A stretch of DNA of 64,000 nt from the NCBI RefSeq assembly GCF_040802235.1, contig NC_133167.1, forward strand, positions 96,768,001-96,832,000, given 5' to 3'. This DNA comes from Manis javanica. Lineage: Eukaryota; Chordata; Mammalia; Pholidota; Manidae. The number at the start of each line of letters is the position of its first letter. Position 1 is the first letter of the stretch. The notes under the pieces were generated by a model. That model was not told the origin of the DNA. It saw nothing but the letters and a program-made list of their open reading frames with translations, and ran no database searches. Position numbers and translations under genes: made by a program. Below are positions 21,476 to 33,850 of this stretch, piece after piece.

Positions 21476-24365
21476 GATGGATAGGGGACTTACCTTAAAG
21501 TTGCATTTAATTAGCCAGCACACTATTTTTACTTATACTTACTATTTATTGATATGTATTTGAAGGGGTTAATAAACATTTTGGGGGTAGATAGCCTAAA
21601 ATTTCCTATAAAATACATTAGTACCACTAATGCACTAAACCAGTGGTCTGAAAACATTTTGATTACAACCTCTATCTGCAAATAATTTGAGCATGCAGCC
21701 TTAATATTTGTGGATGTTATAATTTGTATATCATATATATGTTCTATTATACTAACATATGATATATCTTCTAAACACTTCTCAGAAACAGAAATTAATG
21801 CCTTTTTTATTAAAAAAAAGTAAATAGAGGTTCTAAATTTTTCTATACCTAAGTTGACCATCATCTTTTGATTCCCTTTTGAAGATCATTTTTAAAAATG
21901 GGTTTAAAGGCAGAAACTGTAATGGGTTGGCTTCTGTAATACCAAGGCTATCACATGGTAAGCACTCAGTTATTCAGTGAATGAAAGATAGAAATGTTGG
22001 GCTAGGGAATGGCACAGCTTACAGGGTGAGGGCCAATCCTCAATAGCATTCTTTGATACTCCATGGATAGAAAACAGTTGCAATGGTGAGAAGGAAGAGG
22101 GCTTAGCTGGGAAAATGTTAGGACGAGCATAACCAAATAGAGACATGAAAGATCCTTGAAGAGAAAGATAATCTGCTCAATAGACGAACCCTGGTTTCGT
22201 ATAATACATAATTACCAACTATATCATCAAAGAAAAATACACATTAGCTAGTTCATTTGAAAGCAAAAGCATTATAAAGTCAAGATGCAAAGAAACAGGA
22301 TCCCTAGAAGCCGTGTGGCATTTGCCACCACTCTATCTCAGGTTATAATAAAATCCTGCCACTTTAAGTTGAAAAAACACTTTTTGTGACTTGTTACTTT
22401 CTGGCAGTCACTCTTCTGGGTGTTTCACAGACTTTGTATCACTGAGAATTTCTAACTCATAAAACACTTTGAAAGTCACAAATTTGGGTCAGCAATTTTC
22501 TTTCCCTCAGAGAGTTTATACAGTCCAGCTCTAGATGGGGGTAAGGTAGGAATGCATAAAATATAAACCAAATACAGTGAAATATGTTCTCTAATTATAG
22601 TACCAATAAATTTTGGATTTTTCACAGTAATTCAGATGTTATGTGATTTTATTCTTTAATGACAATGCATATAACATACAACTAAAAATTCTTTCACTTA
22701 AAAATCTTTATAAGAATTTTCTTCTCAAAGGATGTAATGATTCAGGAAAAAAAAAAGTCCCTTAATATAACCATGTCACCTAATTTTGTTGTTAAAAAGA
22801 TTAGATCTATAGGGAGAGTAATAAAATTCAGAGAGAGACCCTTTCATCAAGGGGATCAAAGAAAGGTTTGTGAAGAAAGCATTTAGCTAAACCAAAAAAA
22901 GATGGAAAGGATTTCACTGGGCAACAGTGAGAAGGTACACTGGACGTGGAGATAATAGGCAAGCAAAAGGCAGTTAGTCTGTACAGTTAATACCACCCAC
23001 CGTAATAACAACCACCACAATGGAAGAGATGGTTACAACCAGGCTAGCTTAAAAAACATGATTGGTAGAAGCCCATTGACAAAAAGCTGAGATGTTCCAC
23101 TCAACCATAAACATAATTTGCAGAACCTAGGAAATAATGTTAGTTTTCTTAAAACTCACCCATGATCCTCATCTAGAGGCTTCTTTTTTAGAACAAATGA
23201 AAATTTCTTCCAACTGGGGCTGGAGTATGTTCAAGATAGAAGATACCTTTTCTGCTCTTAATTGATTGACATCCTAAGTTTGATCTTCCCCACACAGAAG
23301 AGGGGAAGAACCAGGCTTACTACCATCTTTGAAGAGTTAGCTGTTGATCACCCATCAGAGACATTCTGGGTGATGTGAAAGTTAATGAGACATAGAAGCA
23401 GAATCCTTCTGGTCATCAATGTAAACACTGATATTTTTTCTCTTCCTGAAGCAGGTAAAAGCTTAGCCAAGGGAAGAAAGTAAAAAAGGTGAGATGCAAG
23501 AACACTCATAAGGTAACATCATCAAGGAAAACTTCCCAAAGACATAAACGAAGTGTTTCCCTCCAAGACAGAAAAGATAAATGCAGTGTGTAGGCAACTA
23601 TATCATCATTTCCTTATATATCTAAGCAGATTTCAGATGGGTTTTGTAAAACCAATTCCAAACATTTTCAATGACTCAAAATAGTAGCAATCATTAATAG
23701 GATTTGGGGAAGAGAAATAAGAAGAGATTCATTTCTATAAGTGAAACTAATATATTTATGGATATTCTATTTCATGTATTTTCCTTAAGATGTCCTTAAG
23801 TGAATTTTTAGACCTATGTCATGTCATAAAACCAACACACTGATGCTAGAACAATAACCCATTGCCCCGGGCAGACAATGGCCAAGGAAGAGCTCAAAGC
23901 CACAGTGAGAAAGGTGGACAGGGTAGGTTTAAAGTCCGTCAGAAGTTAGCGAGGTCAAGCCTTCCTTTCTACCCACTTCACTTCCCAATAATGACATTAG
24001 ATTGCTCAAGGTATGCAAATGATAGAGTGTTCATGTTCCTTGAGAGAAAGGAACAGAGCTAAGAGAGCCTGGTCACATCAGTGAGTAGGAGACTGTATGA
24101 ATTAGAGGAAAGTTTCATAGGTCACAAGCAAACACAAGCCCCAGAGCTTGAATTCTAATGCTTTAATGCAGGAACATTTGGCTGTTTTTTCCAAAGTGGC
24201 GGAAATGAAAGTCTTGTATTCTTATTCTTTCCTGAAACTTTAAGACAAGAAGCTGGCATGACCTAGGAGCTGGAATATCTAATGATTCAGGATATAAGAA
24301 AACCAGCTAATGAGCTTGAGTTCTCTCTGGAAGAATGTTTGAACTTTTCCTAAGAACACTTCATC
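21476..24365. other. Mostly unassigned interval
   Basis: No gene seen. A weak L2-like stretch on the - strand lies at about 22800-22985. AT-rich sequence at 21715-21790 is low complexity. The CAGTGGTCTGAAAACATTTT at 21642 recalls hAT-type termini but no opposite end was found. Confidence 0.4.
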
Positions 24366-24960
24366 TTCAGATTTATTCTACTAATTCTTACAGCTTTATA
24401 AATTTTAGGTGTACAGAGTTGTGCAACCATCACCACAACCCAATTCTAAAGTATTTCCATCACCCCAAAAAGAAACTTCACACCTGTTTGCAGGCACTCG
24501 TCATTCCTACTCCAACTCCCAGGTAACCATTAATCTACTTTCTGTCACTATGAATTTACCTTTTCTGGATTTTTTCTTTAAATGAAATTACACAATATGT
24601 GATCTTTGGTGTCTGACTTCTTCCACGTAACATAGTGTTTTTGAAGTTCATCCTGCGTAGCATGTTCATTACTCCTATTATTTTTATTGCTAAGTGACAT
24701 TCGGCTGAATAGATGCACCATTTTTGGCCAACTCTACTCACTAGACATTCAGGTTGTTTCCTTTTACTGGTTCATAGGAATAATGCTGTTGACACACAGT
24801 TATATACATGTCTTTGTGTGGATACATGATTTCATTTTTCTTGGGTAGTTAAGTAGGAGTGAAACTGCTGGGTCATATGGTATATTTATGTTTACCATTT
24901 TAAGAAACTGCCAAACTGTTTTTGCAAAGTGGCTACACCATCATTCTATCTAACTTTACA
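24366..24960 (-). mobile_element. Old L1 (L1M-type) 3'UTR and ORF2 C-terminal fragment
   Basis: The + strand shows the reverse complement of an L1M 3' end: TTTATAAATTTTAGGTGTAC, then GTTGTGCAACCATCACCACA and CATCACCCC. It is followed by the ORF2 C-terminal region, with CATTCAGGTTGTTTCC and GAAACTGCTGGGTCATATGG at 24748-24880. It is truncated near 24960. No coding capacity is left. Confidence 0.8.
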
Positions 24961-26249
24961 TTTTCTGAGTACCAGATAAATAACTATCACTGTGCTTTGA
25001 AAAACCCTAGATTTCCTAGCCCAAGTGGACTCTAAATGTCTGCCAGCTCTTACCAGCTAATGTACTTCCATCATTCTATCATACCTATTAGCATATATAT
25101 CACTAAAGTGATATAATTTGATAAAATTAAATGCTGGTTACTTGGAACCATTAGGAAATTCAAATACAAATGGACAATCCTTTTTCCTAAATCCACTTGA
25201 AAAACATCAGGAGCATTCATATCACTGTTATATTTACTGTGAAAAATTCTGTCAAAGTGGTGAAAAAATAAAGACTAATAAGACTATGGTCATACGATTC
25301 AGGGAGATCTTTCAGTAAGTCATCTCTGCAAAGAGACAGAAGGGAGCCCTCAGATTTAGTCTTTAGTGTGACATTTCTGTGAAAAACGACGTTTTATGTG
25401 AGACTGTTGTAGCCATAGGAAACTAAACACTATTTACAGATCAACCCATGTCTTTCCTTGAGTGAATTCTGCATTGTCAGCCCCAAAAGAAGCAAGATAT
25501 AACCAGTCTTTAAGCAGAGTTCTTAATACCAGGACAGAAGCATTCAACTTTTCACAAGGAGAAAAATGTGTATTTCACTTTTTTAAAGTGGAAATCCACA
25601 TTTAATGGAAGAACAAGACCTCCCCCTACTGGACAATTCACCAACTTGGTTTTTAAAGTCGAATTTGGGATTTACACAGTAAAGTGTCAATCGTCTATAG
25701 AAAGACATAGAAAATAGAAATGTCTGTGGTTAGTTCTTGTTTACATTGGAAGCCCATCAACACTTGAAAAGAATTCCCTAATCTTTCAGGGAGACAAAGA
25801 AAGGGTAGTCACCAGTAATACATTTAAGAATAAATGTAGGCAATAGAAGAAACTGAAAGGCGGCCAGCCATTAGAGTGTGAAGAACATTGAGCCAGGTGA
25901 CTAAAAATGTGTACATACCAAAGCAACAGTGACTTTACATTGTAAATCCTCAACACCACATGAGTCACCATGCTGACAGGCCATCAGTGTCTGGGGTACT
26001 TCCTCAGCAGCCCTGTGGATGGGCCAAGATTTTCTTTTTGTCAGAAGACAAAAAGTAACTGTGCTTCTAAGTCATGTCATTTTCAAAGACAACTGTAGGA
26101 TTCCTATTGTCATTTATGATGGTTTCCAAATTGCATGGCTTTTGAATTAATTAAAATTCTACAGAACAACAGATTTGAAGTTTATATTGTACGGTAATGT
26201 GTTTATTAGGACCTGAGCACCTATGCAGAGATTAAACCAAAACTATGTT
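24961..26249. other. Unassigned interval
   Basis: AT-rich non-coding sequence with no recognised repeat. The short + strand frame 25118-25318 contains a HQEHSYHCYIYCEKFCQSGEK stretch that only loosely recalls a zinc finger (one H/C set, wrong spacing), so it is not called. Confidence 0.45.
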
Positions 26250-26425
26250 AATTTTTGAGGATTCACCATGTTCCAAGCCCTGCTAAGGACTTGATATAAA
26301 TTATTTTATATAATCCCCAAATAATCCTAAACTTCCCTCTTTTTTACAGATGAAGAAACTGGGCCTTCAACATAAACAGCACAGAACTGGCAGAACTGGA
26401 ATTTGAGATAAGTCAAACTCCAGAG
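26250..26425 (-). repeat. MIR SINE
   Basis: CCAAGCCCTGCTAAGGACTT, TATATAATCCCCAAATAATCC, and TTTTTACAGATGAAGAAACTGGG give the reverse-complement MIR core. It ends in GGCAGAACTGGAATTTGA. Confidence 0.8.
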
Positions 26426-26954
26426 GCCACATCCTAAATCTAGAAATGAAAACAAATAAAGTAAGTAAAATATAAAGTAAAGGCACATTCTCAATGTTTT
26501 TAAGGAAATGTGTGCATCCTTTTCTAATTTGTATTATTTATTTGGTAATGTTAAAGAAATTTAACATCCCAGTTCAGCCTAAGAAGAACTACAGTGAAAC
26601 CAGAGGTCCTAGATTCTAACTTTGTCTGTGCCTTTGCTTCCTTTCCGATCTTACACCAATCCTTTAACCTTTCTAATGGAATTACTTGCCTCTTTTCCTT
26701 GGGTTCCTGATTTTGAGTCCATATCATATGGTACTGAAGTCAGTGGGATGTAGTAGGGTCATCTCTAAAGTGAGTACATGTTCCCACACCCACTGCAAGG
26801 CAGTCATAAGAGAGTATAAAACCCAAACCCAAACCTCCATAAGGTCTGAAATACACTTGAAAGAGTATGACACTTGGAAGAGCATGACCCACAAGGACCT
26901 GGAACTCTGTTTCCTTTCCTGTATAAAAATACTGACTAGGACTCAGTGTTTCCC
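26426..26954. other. Unassigned interval
   Basis: Nothing recognised. Two overlapping frames (26686-26970 on +, 26740-27204 on -) oppose each other and have no known domain; at most one could be real and neither is convincing. Confidence 0.45.
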
Positions 26955-27090
26955 CACAGTAGGCTGTTAGCCTTTGGTGAGACAATTCTTGGTCGTGCAG
27001 GATTATCTCATTAACTGCAAGATAGTTAGCATCTTTGGTTCCCACCTTTAGAATGCCAGTAGAGCATTGAACATTCCACAACTCACGCCT
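26955..27090 (-). repeat. MER20-like hAT DNA transposon relic
   Basis: GAGACAATTCTTGGTCGTGC, then CATTAACTGCAAGATAGTTAGCATC and GAATGCCAGTAGAGCATTGAAC follow the reverse-complement MER20 layout (GGATGTTTAGCAGCATC ... GATGCCAGTAG). It is non-autonomous and ancient. Confidence 0.5.
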
Positions 27091-27539
27091 ACAGGAAGCA
27101 GTGCCACTTCCAGGAGAAAACCACGGCAAAGTTATTACAGGCCCTGGAATCTTTGTCGCTCTCTTTGCCCAAAGTTTCTCAAATACAAAGATGTCTCTAA
27201 ACACAACAAACCAACTTGTCTATAGGTATATATGATTGCTTTTAGGGTTCATCGTAACCAGGGAGGAAGACAGGATCCAAAGTCCAGAAGGGCACATGAA
27301 TTACCACACTTGTGTTGTGATGTTGCTTTTTTTAGTCTCGCTTCTGACTTTTTGCAGATTTAGAAACTAGATTCAAAATATGGAACTACAATGTTTGGTT
27401 CTCAACATGAAATCATGATTGATCAAACACAAGAAAATGCAAAACAGGATTTACAGTTATAGTGTGTGGAGCTTGGGAGTAGGGATGTGGGAAATTAGAT
27501 AGTGAAGAAAATAATTTTTGGATTTCCAAAAAAAGCTTT
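27091..27539. other. Unassigned interval
   Basis: No feature recognised. The sequence is ordinary AT-rich intergenic type. Confidence 0.4.
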
Positions 27540-28400
27540 CTGTAATTTTTATTATGATTATGTTGATTATTTAGAGCAGCTTCAAGAGAACTGACAACTT
27601 AACAATACTGAATCTTCTAATCTAAACACAATATATTTCTCCAATTATTTAGGCCTTCTTCAAATTTTCTTCACATCTGGTAGTTTCCAGATACAGGTCT
27701 TACACATCTTTCTTAAATGCATTCTAATTATTTCAATGCTATTTTAATGTGCTTTCTAAATTTCTGTTTCTAACTGCTCATTAGCAATATGTAGAAATAT
27801 AATTGAACTTTCTATCATTTCATCTGTAAATAAAATTTGTTTTACTATTTCTTTTATCTGTATGCCACTTATTTTTTTTTCTTGCCTATTGCACTGATCA
27901 GTACCTCTAGGACAAGATCAAATAGAAATGGTGAAGCAGATGCCCTTGTTTTGTTTCTGTTCTTTGAAGGAAAAGCATTCAGTCTTTCACCATTAAATCT
28001 CATGCTACAAATAGGTGTTTTATAGATGATTTTATCAGATTAAGGTAGCTCCCTTCTCTGCTGAGAGTTTTTATCAAAAATAGATATTGAATTTTGTCAA
28101 AACTTTTTCTGCATCTAATGAGATAATCATACAGTTTTTCTTTTGTTATCTGTTAATATGGTGGATTACACAGATTGATTTTTAAATGGTAAACTAATCC
28201 TACACTCCTTCAAAAATGTCACTTGATCATGATATATCATCCTTTATAAATATTGTTGGATTTGATTTGCTGAAGTTTTACAGAGTGTTTGCATCTATTT
28301 CCATGAAGGTCACTCGTCTATAGTTTTCTTGTGAATTTTTTGTTCAGTTTTGCCATCAGGGTAATCTTGAAATAAATTGGGAAGAATTCTATGGAAGAAG
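27540..28400 (-). mobile_element. Old L1 ORF2 (reverse transcriptase region) fragment
   Basis: The + strand carries the complement of L1 RT sequence. The motifs match the better copy at 15100-15720: TGATCAGTACCTCTAGGACA pairs with the 15245 region. GATCATACAG..-like, CTTGATCATGATATATCATC (28222) and TTTGCATCTATTTCCATGAAGG (28289) match in the same order. It is highly diverged, with both ends truncated. It is part of a much older L1 than the one at 13-17 kb. Confidence 0.8.
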
Positions 28401-28429
28401 TTGTGTAAAATTGATATTATGTATTTGAT

Positions 28430-28585
28430 ATGGTTAACATGTATTAACATATTTTAACTCTTAATCTTCATGAAAACAGTATGAGTAGGCCATTGTTATC
28501 ACCATTTTACAGAATAACTTATCTGCTCTCACAGTTAGTAAATCATGAAGCCAGAATTAGAACTGTAACTGTCTGATACAAAAGG
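28430..28585 (-). repeat. MIR SINE fragment
   Basis: TTTTAACTCTTAATCTTCATGA, then CATTGTTATCACCATTTTACAG match the reverse MIR core. AGTTAGTAAATCATGAAGCCAGAA completes the typical tail. Confidence 0.7.
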
Positions 28586-30229
28586 CCAACTCACAACTAC
28601 ATCACTATCTTGATTTCTGTTACAGTCAAATAAAATGAAATCAATACTTCTCATATATTAATACATACTTTATTATCCCATTTAAACCTCACTATTAAGA
28701 CGGAGAACATGATAGAGAGCTCAGGAAATATGCATTCTCTGGTGGAAAAACAGTATAATGTAAGAGCATGTTAAAATGGGGATCTTTTGTCCCAACTTTT
28801 GCTGAGGTTACAAAAATGTAGTAGGTACAAAATTTGAAGAAGGGATGGTCAGAAACTCTTTTTAAGCCTTAGCTCATATTCAGCCAACGGGGGAAAAATC
28901 AGTTTGCAATTGAAGAGGTTGCAATAAAGAAACTGGAGAACTGTGGCATTTTCTCAAAGTTGTTATCCTATTTTTTCTCATTTCACTCATATTAGACATG
29001 GCAGTTCTTACTTCTTCCCATGTGTGAACTCTCCTTGAATCCCTTCTCATCATATGTGAGACCTAAGTGCATCTGAACTTCAGCGCACCAGTGTGGAGAC
29101 TGGGCACTGATAGGTTGGATTCACTTTGCTCCTCTTTTTTCTGGGAACAGGAGGTACAGAAAGGGAGGAAATGTAGCTATGGACCTTTGGGATCAATGAT
29201 ATCAGTGCCTTCTCAATTTCCTTATTAATTTTGTAAAATCCTTTTCTGTATTTTATTGTTGTCTGGCAAAAGTCAACTTACTCCCTTCAGAATGAATTGC
29301 TGAGCTTTTTCTCCACAAAATATCATCCAGTCTTTTTAGGCTTCCTTCTTCCTTTTTTAGCTGAATATTAAGTTTCTAAATTCAAAAAAGACACTTTCGT
29401 CCTAGCCATTAATATTTCCCTGCTCTTTAAGCCTATAAACAGACATTATGAAGGATTAAATTAGTAAATCTAGCTAGGAATGATCTCAGAATGAAAATGC
29501 AAGCTGGAAAATTAGAGATTGCTGTGCAACCCTTCTAAGCTCTAACGTGCTCATAAGCTCAGCTTTCTGGAAATGATTTTAATTATGTCATTCCTTAATA
29601 ATAATGACTGCAGAGGACGTGAAGGAACTGTTTTTCTTTTTTCCTTTTTATTCCATCCTACTAACAAATAGCAACATGCCCAGTATACCATGACCTTAAG
29701 CATTCCTTCCAAACTAATACCTAACTCTTTGCCTACCCATTCGGTGGGGGGGAAAGTTGCTGAGTCTGAAGCAGTAACATTCTAAAAAAATTTCTTCCCA
29801 ATCACCAAAGAAATTCTTATCAAATATACAGTGCATACAAATTTATGACATCATAGGTTTACAAAGATTTTATAACCCCTATTTAACTAAAATTAAAAGC
29901 ATTGCCCTATTCAAATTCAAAGCCATAAGGCAAAGCACCACTTTTTAGTGCTTCTATCACAACCTTGTGTAAATGACTTCAATTTAATTTAAATCTCTTT
30001 TAAGAATCAGAATCATACTGGCAAATTTCTGCAATTTATCTTTATGTAGATATTTTACTATTAGTTCTAACTCAGTAAGGCCAAAAGAAAACTTCATACT
30101 CTCTCCATCATATATGGTCTTTTTTTCTGTTTCCTCATCTATCAATGGGATTACCAACCTATTAACATATATGTGATGAAATCTAAAAGTCATCTTCATT
30201 TCTCCCTTTTTCAACAAGTTCCTTGGTTA
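28586..30229. other. Unassigned interval
   Basis: Nothing recognised. The region is AT-rich with a purine-rich patch near 29140-29180. No coding evidence beyond a - strand frame of 77 codons (29984-30217) that I cannot identify. Confidence 0.45.
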
Positions 30230-31075
30230 TTCAGTCATCCAGTTTTGTAGAATTTTCTCCACCTTTTGAGTCAAATTGTTTTTCTTTCTTTCTATTCCCA
30301 CACATCACTGGGAAGTTCAGGCCTTTGTTACTTTTCTCCCAAATTACTGCAACAGCCAGTCTCCTCATGATTACAATATATTCCTTGAATTTGATCCATT
30401 TAAGGTTACCGTCCATAAGCACAGTTCAGACCATGTCTCTGCCAGGTTCAGAAACCTTCAGTGGCTCTCCGCTATTCAATATCTTCCCATTAATTTCAAT
30501 ATTTTCCATGATCTGGGTCCAAACAAACTCTCTGTCATAATCCTCCTCTCACAAAAGCATACACAGTCAAACCCCACTGTTTTATTCACTACTCCCCAGA
30601 CACACCCACTTTATGTCTGTAATGATGCTGATTGTTTTATCAAGAAATGTTCATCCTTTCCTCTCCTGCTTCACCTCTACTTGTTCAACCCTATTCAGGT
30701 TTCAAGGCCTGGATCAAATAGTCACTCTATTACAAAGTATTCCTCAAAGTCCCATGGGAAAAAAAAATCTCCTCCCTATATGACTTTTTAGTGCCAGCCA
30801 ATTATTTTTCTCTTTTTATATTTATTACATTCTCTTCTCATCTCCTTATTCTCATTTATTCTCTCTTTGTATCTTGTATAGAATCTTTAAGAGCAAACTT
30901 GGTGTCATGTTCATTTTTGTGTTCTCAAAATCAGAGCTCAAGGCCTTACCAGTAATAATTCCTCCACAGTCTGAATGCTCACTGAGAGCAAGAACTGGAA
31001 AGCTTTTAAAAATCAGAACTGTATCACCACCATTTAACATAGAGCCTGTCACTATTGTGAATGAATAATTGCTGA
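30230..31075 (+). mobile_element. L2 LINE, degenerate 3' segment
   Basis: Ordered L2 signatures are present: AATTACTGCAACAGCCAGTCTCC (30341), then CCTTCAGTGGCTCTCCGCTA (30455), and CATGATCTGGGTCCAAACAA (30507). TTCAGGTTTCAAGGCCTGG (30695) follows. It ends with GAGAGCAAGAACTGGAAAGC, TAACATAGAGCCTGTCAC and GAATGAATAATTGCTGAATTG, the L2 3' terminus (31070). The 171-codon open frame at 30276-30791 lies inside this relic and is not a gene. Confidence 0.75.
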
Positions 31076-31904
31076 ATTGATCTGTTTAAGTCTCCAGTGT
31101 TAGCTTTAATTTGGAAGACATCTAAAATTCATTATTTGATCAGAATATGCAGCAATGGATCAAGTTCAAGAAAATTTCAATTACATGTATTGCCACAAAG
31201 GTTCTGTCTTCACATAATGACATCTTTTGTCAAAAATAATCTAATAGTGAAAATACATTTATCTTTGGTTATCATGCATCAACACACATAATTCACAGTT
31301 TTGCTCAAATGACATTCACCTCTATACTTGACTGCTAATAAAAACCCTAAAATCTATGAAATTGTACTATTTACATAAAATACCTATATGAGTTAATATC
31401 TCTAAAATTTGTGGTGGTTCCAGGTGAGAAGATGTTACTACTTGTGATTTTATCATTTATGTGATTCAGTCGTCAAAGGGAGAAAAAATGCAAATGTCTT
31501 TCTTTTCCTAATACATTAATAAAAACAATATTTAGTTGCTTAGTTCTTTCTAGTTTCAAAACATTATTCCATATGTTATTTTACCAAAATAGCCAAAAAT
31601 CATATAGAACTGCCCCAGTGAGTAATGTCACTGATTAGAATAGCATTCAGGAACTACTCTCAGCCTCAGTCTCTTCTGTCGATGACAGAATTGTACTAGC
31701 AGACCTCTGAAGACCCTGCCATTTCTAACTTTTCATTATTTTTAGTGAAGCTTGTCAGTTCAGTCTGGAAACTGATCAAAAGAAAAGTTCCAAAATGTTT
31801 GGAAGTGATAGCAAACTTCAAGCAAAAATTGCAGGCACCCCCCTCCCCACAGTAACTGGCTTTTAAAGAATGCAAAACTTTGGAGGTGTTTATGTTCTCT
31901 TATG
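31076..31904. other. Unassigned interval
   Basis: No certain feature. A stretch at 31655-31735 (TCTCAGCCTCAGTCTCTTCTGTC) vaguely recalls MIR but was not strong enough to call. Confidence 0.4.
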
Positions 31905-32135
31905 GCTCAACAGACCTGCAGGTACACTGCTTTATAGACCAAATCTGGCCTGAAGTTTGTTTTGTAAATAAAGTTTTATTGGAATACAACCACACACGTT
32001 CATTTATTATTGTCAGTGAATGCTTTTGAATGGCAGAATCAGGTAGTTGAAAAAGACACATTATGCTTAGCAAAACCTAAAACATTTACTACCTGGCTCA
32101 TTACAGAAAAAGGTTGGCTAATCCATGCCTTATAA
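31905..32135. repeat. hAT-type DNA transposon relic (Zaphod/Tip100-like)
   Basis: TATAGACCAAATCTGGCCTG, then TGTAAATAAAGTTTTATTGGAATACAACCACAC, and later CTAAAACATTTACTACCTGGC and ACAGAAAAAGGTTGGCTAATCC follow the known non-autonomous layout. Strand of the parent is uncertain and no transposase is present. Confidence 0.6.
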
Positions 32136-32413
32136 TCATAACTTATTTCCATGCATTATTAAAATTTCAATTTTTTCACAAAGAATATGAAAGTTATTTC
32201 AATTTTTCCAAAAAAACTTGGCAATTTGTAAATTATGAACACAAATTAAATCATAAAAACTTATTTATATTTAGTTTTGTTCCCATATAATCCGATCCAA
32301 AATGTTTACCCTTTTCTTATAAAAACATACAAATAAAAGTGCCCCAAGAATCTTTCCTTTCTCATTTTAGTAATCTGGTCAATCTTTCATCTGCTTGGTA
32401 ATATTTCGATTGA

Positions 32414-32426
32414 TCAGTAGAGGGCG
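32414..32426 (+). promoter_or_regulatory. CTCF-like motif
   Basis: TCAGTAGAGGGCG fits the CTCF core pattern CCASYAGRKGGCR with one mismatch (first base T instead of C). It is a motif match only; occupancy cannot be judged from the sequence. Confidence 0.35.
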
Positions 32427-33596
32427 TGCGTGATTCAACATAACTGTGTGCACACTAGCAGCTTGCTTCACTTAGCTTGGAAAAAGTCAAAACACTTTTG
32501 GGAGGAAATCTAAGGAATTATTAGTGAGTCCGTTTTCTGTTGTTGCTCTGGTAGTGAAAGGGATTAGAGAAGCACAAGAAGACTGGTCTATTACCATTTA
32601 ACTGATAGTAATGTTTCTTCCTGAGAAGACAATTGTTCCTCTACTCATCTTCCCTCATCTCAGCATTGGTTTGCAGGGGCCTTGAATATTTTCAACAAGA
32701 GATAGCAACAACTTGGCTATAGAAAACAGAGTTTTTTCCACCAAGATGATACAGCACATCTTGTGATAGTGGCAACTCTTTCTCCACCCTCCATCCCTGT
32801 GCATTGTTACCCCTCTTTCTGTTGATGCCATTAGTATTGAGAGAACCATTGTCCATTGTAAGTTAATATAAAGGAAGATCATTAGAAGTTCAGATTTCTG
32901 TAGTGCTCTCTGGTTTTTCTGATCAATACAGAGGCTGTCTGAAAAGTGAAACAATTCCAAGGAGAATGTGCTGCTGAACTGAAGAATGCGAGGACCCTAA
33001 AAAGAGCCTGAAAAAAATCCAACCTACCAGCAGGCTAGACAAAGGGTCCAGGTTGGGGCCCCTTCTTTTTGAAAGACCTGATTAATGTGAGGTCTTGTTA
33101 CCTGCTTTATCACTGTTTTGTTATGAGTGAAAGGTTTCAGCATTCTTAATTTGTCCTGGGGGTGGGAAAAGGGAAGGCAAACTTGCTTGACAGGAGTCTA
33201 AGGATGAGGTAGGTCCATCTGCCCTCGGTGAAAAACAACAGACACAAAAGACTCAGGTTGTGCTACAAATTCATATGGGATGTTTTTCTAAAGAAGCAGC
33301 CTGAAGGCACTCATCGCTTATAACTCTTACCTTGAAGAATAAGGTGTAGGCTTTGGTGGTTGCTAAAAATAAGTTATCCATTACGCTAAAGCAAAAATAG
33401 ATTCAAAGAACTGAATAAGAAAAAAAAAATCTGTTTTAGGAAGTGGTGGAGAAAGTAAAGAATACTTGTGGAAAAATTAAAATGAGGTCATGATTTTGTG
33501 AATCCTGTTTTTGTTATCTTATTATTTATTCTAAAGCACATTTACATTTAAGGTCTCTAGGAATAATATTCTCATATTATGTACAATTTTAAGATT

Positions 33597-33601
33597 CATT
33601 C
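33597..33601 (+). repeat. Left 5-bp duplication (CATTC) of the solo LTR
   Basis: CATTC immediately before TGAAGG, repeated at 33851-33855. Confidence 0.6.
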
Positions 33602-33773
33602 TGAAGGGCCCCCACCAGTAAGATGGCAAACTTCCGGCTTCTCTTCAGGGTCCTTGGTTCCTGCCGGCGCCACCTGAAGCCCAATCACCTCTCGCTCCCC
33701 TCCCAATCCCAGCACCTAGCCAACAGCCAACAGCCCCGTAGAAGTGACACCTCAATCAATTCATGCCCCTTCC

Positions 33774-33780
33774 TATATAA
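33774..33780 (+). promoter_or_regulatory. TATA box of the solo LTR
   Basis: TATATAA lies 17 bp before AATAAA at 33797-33802, a compact U3/R arrangement seen in short LTRs. Confidence 0.55.
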
Positions 33781-33796
33781 CCCAGCACCTTTCCCT

Positions 33797-33802
33797 AATA
33801 AA
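33797..33802 (+). promoter_or_regulatory. Polyadenylation signal of the solo LTR
   Basis: AATAAA inside the LTR, followed by a GT-rich stretch (TGCTGTGTGTC near 33823-33835) as expected downstream of a poly(A) site. Confidence 0.6.
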
Positions 33803-33850
33803 ACGGAATTCTCCGGTGAATTGCTGCTGTGTGTCACTCCTTTCCTTTCA

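Larger units (their letters stand above)
32136..33601. other. Unassigned interval
   Basis: Ordinary AT-rich sequence. The one item of note is a CTCF-like motif at 32414-32426. The ORF at 32655-32960 (- strand) has no identifiable domain. Confidence 0.45.
33602..33850 (+). repeat. Solo endogenous retrovirus LTR, 249 bp
   Basis: The block starts with TG (TGAAGGGCCC) and ends with CA (CCTTTCA). A CATTC duplication sits on both sides (33597-33601 and 33851-33855), as expected of retroviral integration with a 5-bp staggered cut. It has a promoter-like order: GC-rich upstream part with GCCGGCGCC (33663), TATATAA at 33774-33780, AATAAA at 33797-33802, and a GTGTGTCACTC tail. No internal retroviral genes remain, so LTR-LTR recombination probably removed them. 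It is GC-richer than its surroundings. A 115-codon frame (33623-33970) runs through it and is a chance frame. The ERV family is not identified. Confidence 0.72.

Noticed and set aside
21640..21790. Possible hAT element starting CAGTGGTCTGAAAAC
   Set aside because: No matching second terminus and the rest is AT-rich low complexity.
25118..25318. Zinc-finger-like stretch in a 66-codon frame
   Set aside because: Only one Cys/His group with wrong spacing, and no repeated finger or linker motif.
26740..27204. 154-codon - strand open frame
   Set aside because: It overlaps a 94-codon + strand frame and a MER20-like relic. No domain, signal or exon structure is visible.
30276..30791. 171-codon + strand open frame
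   Set aside because: It lies inside an L2 relic and overlaps another frame on the same strand; probably a by-product of the L2 Ser/Pro-rich composition.
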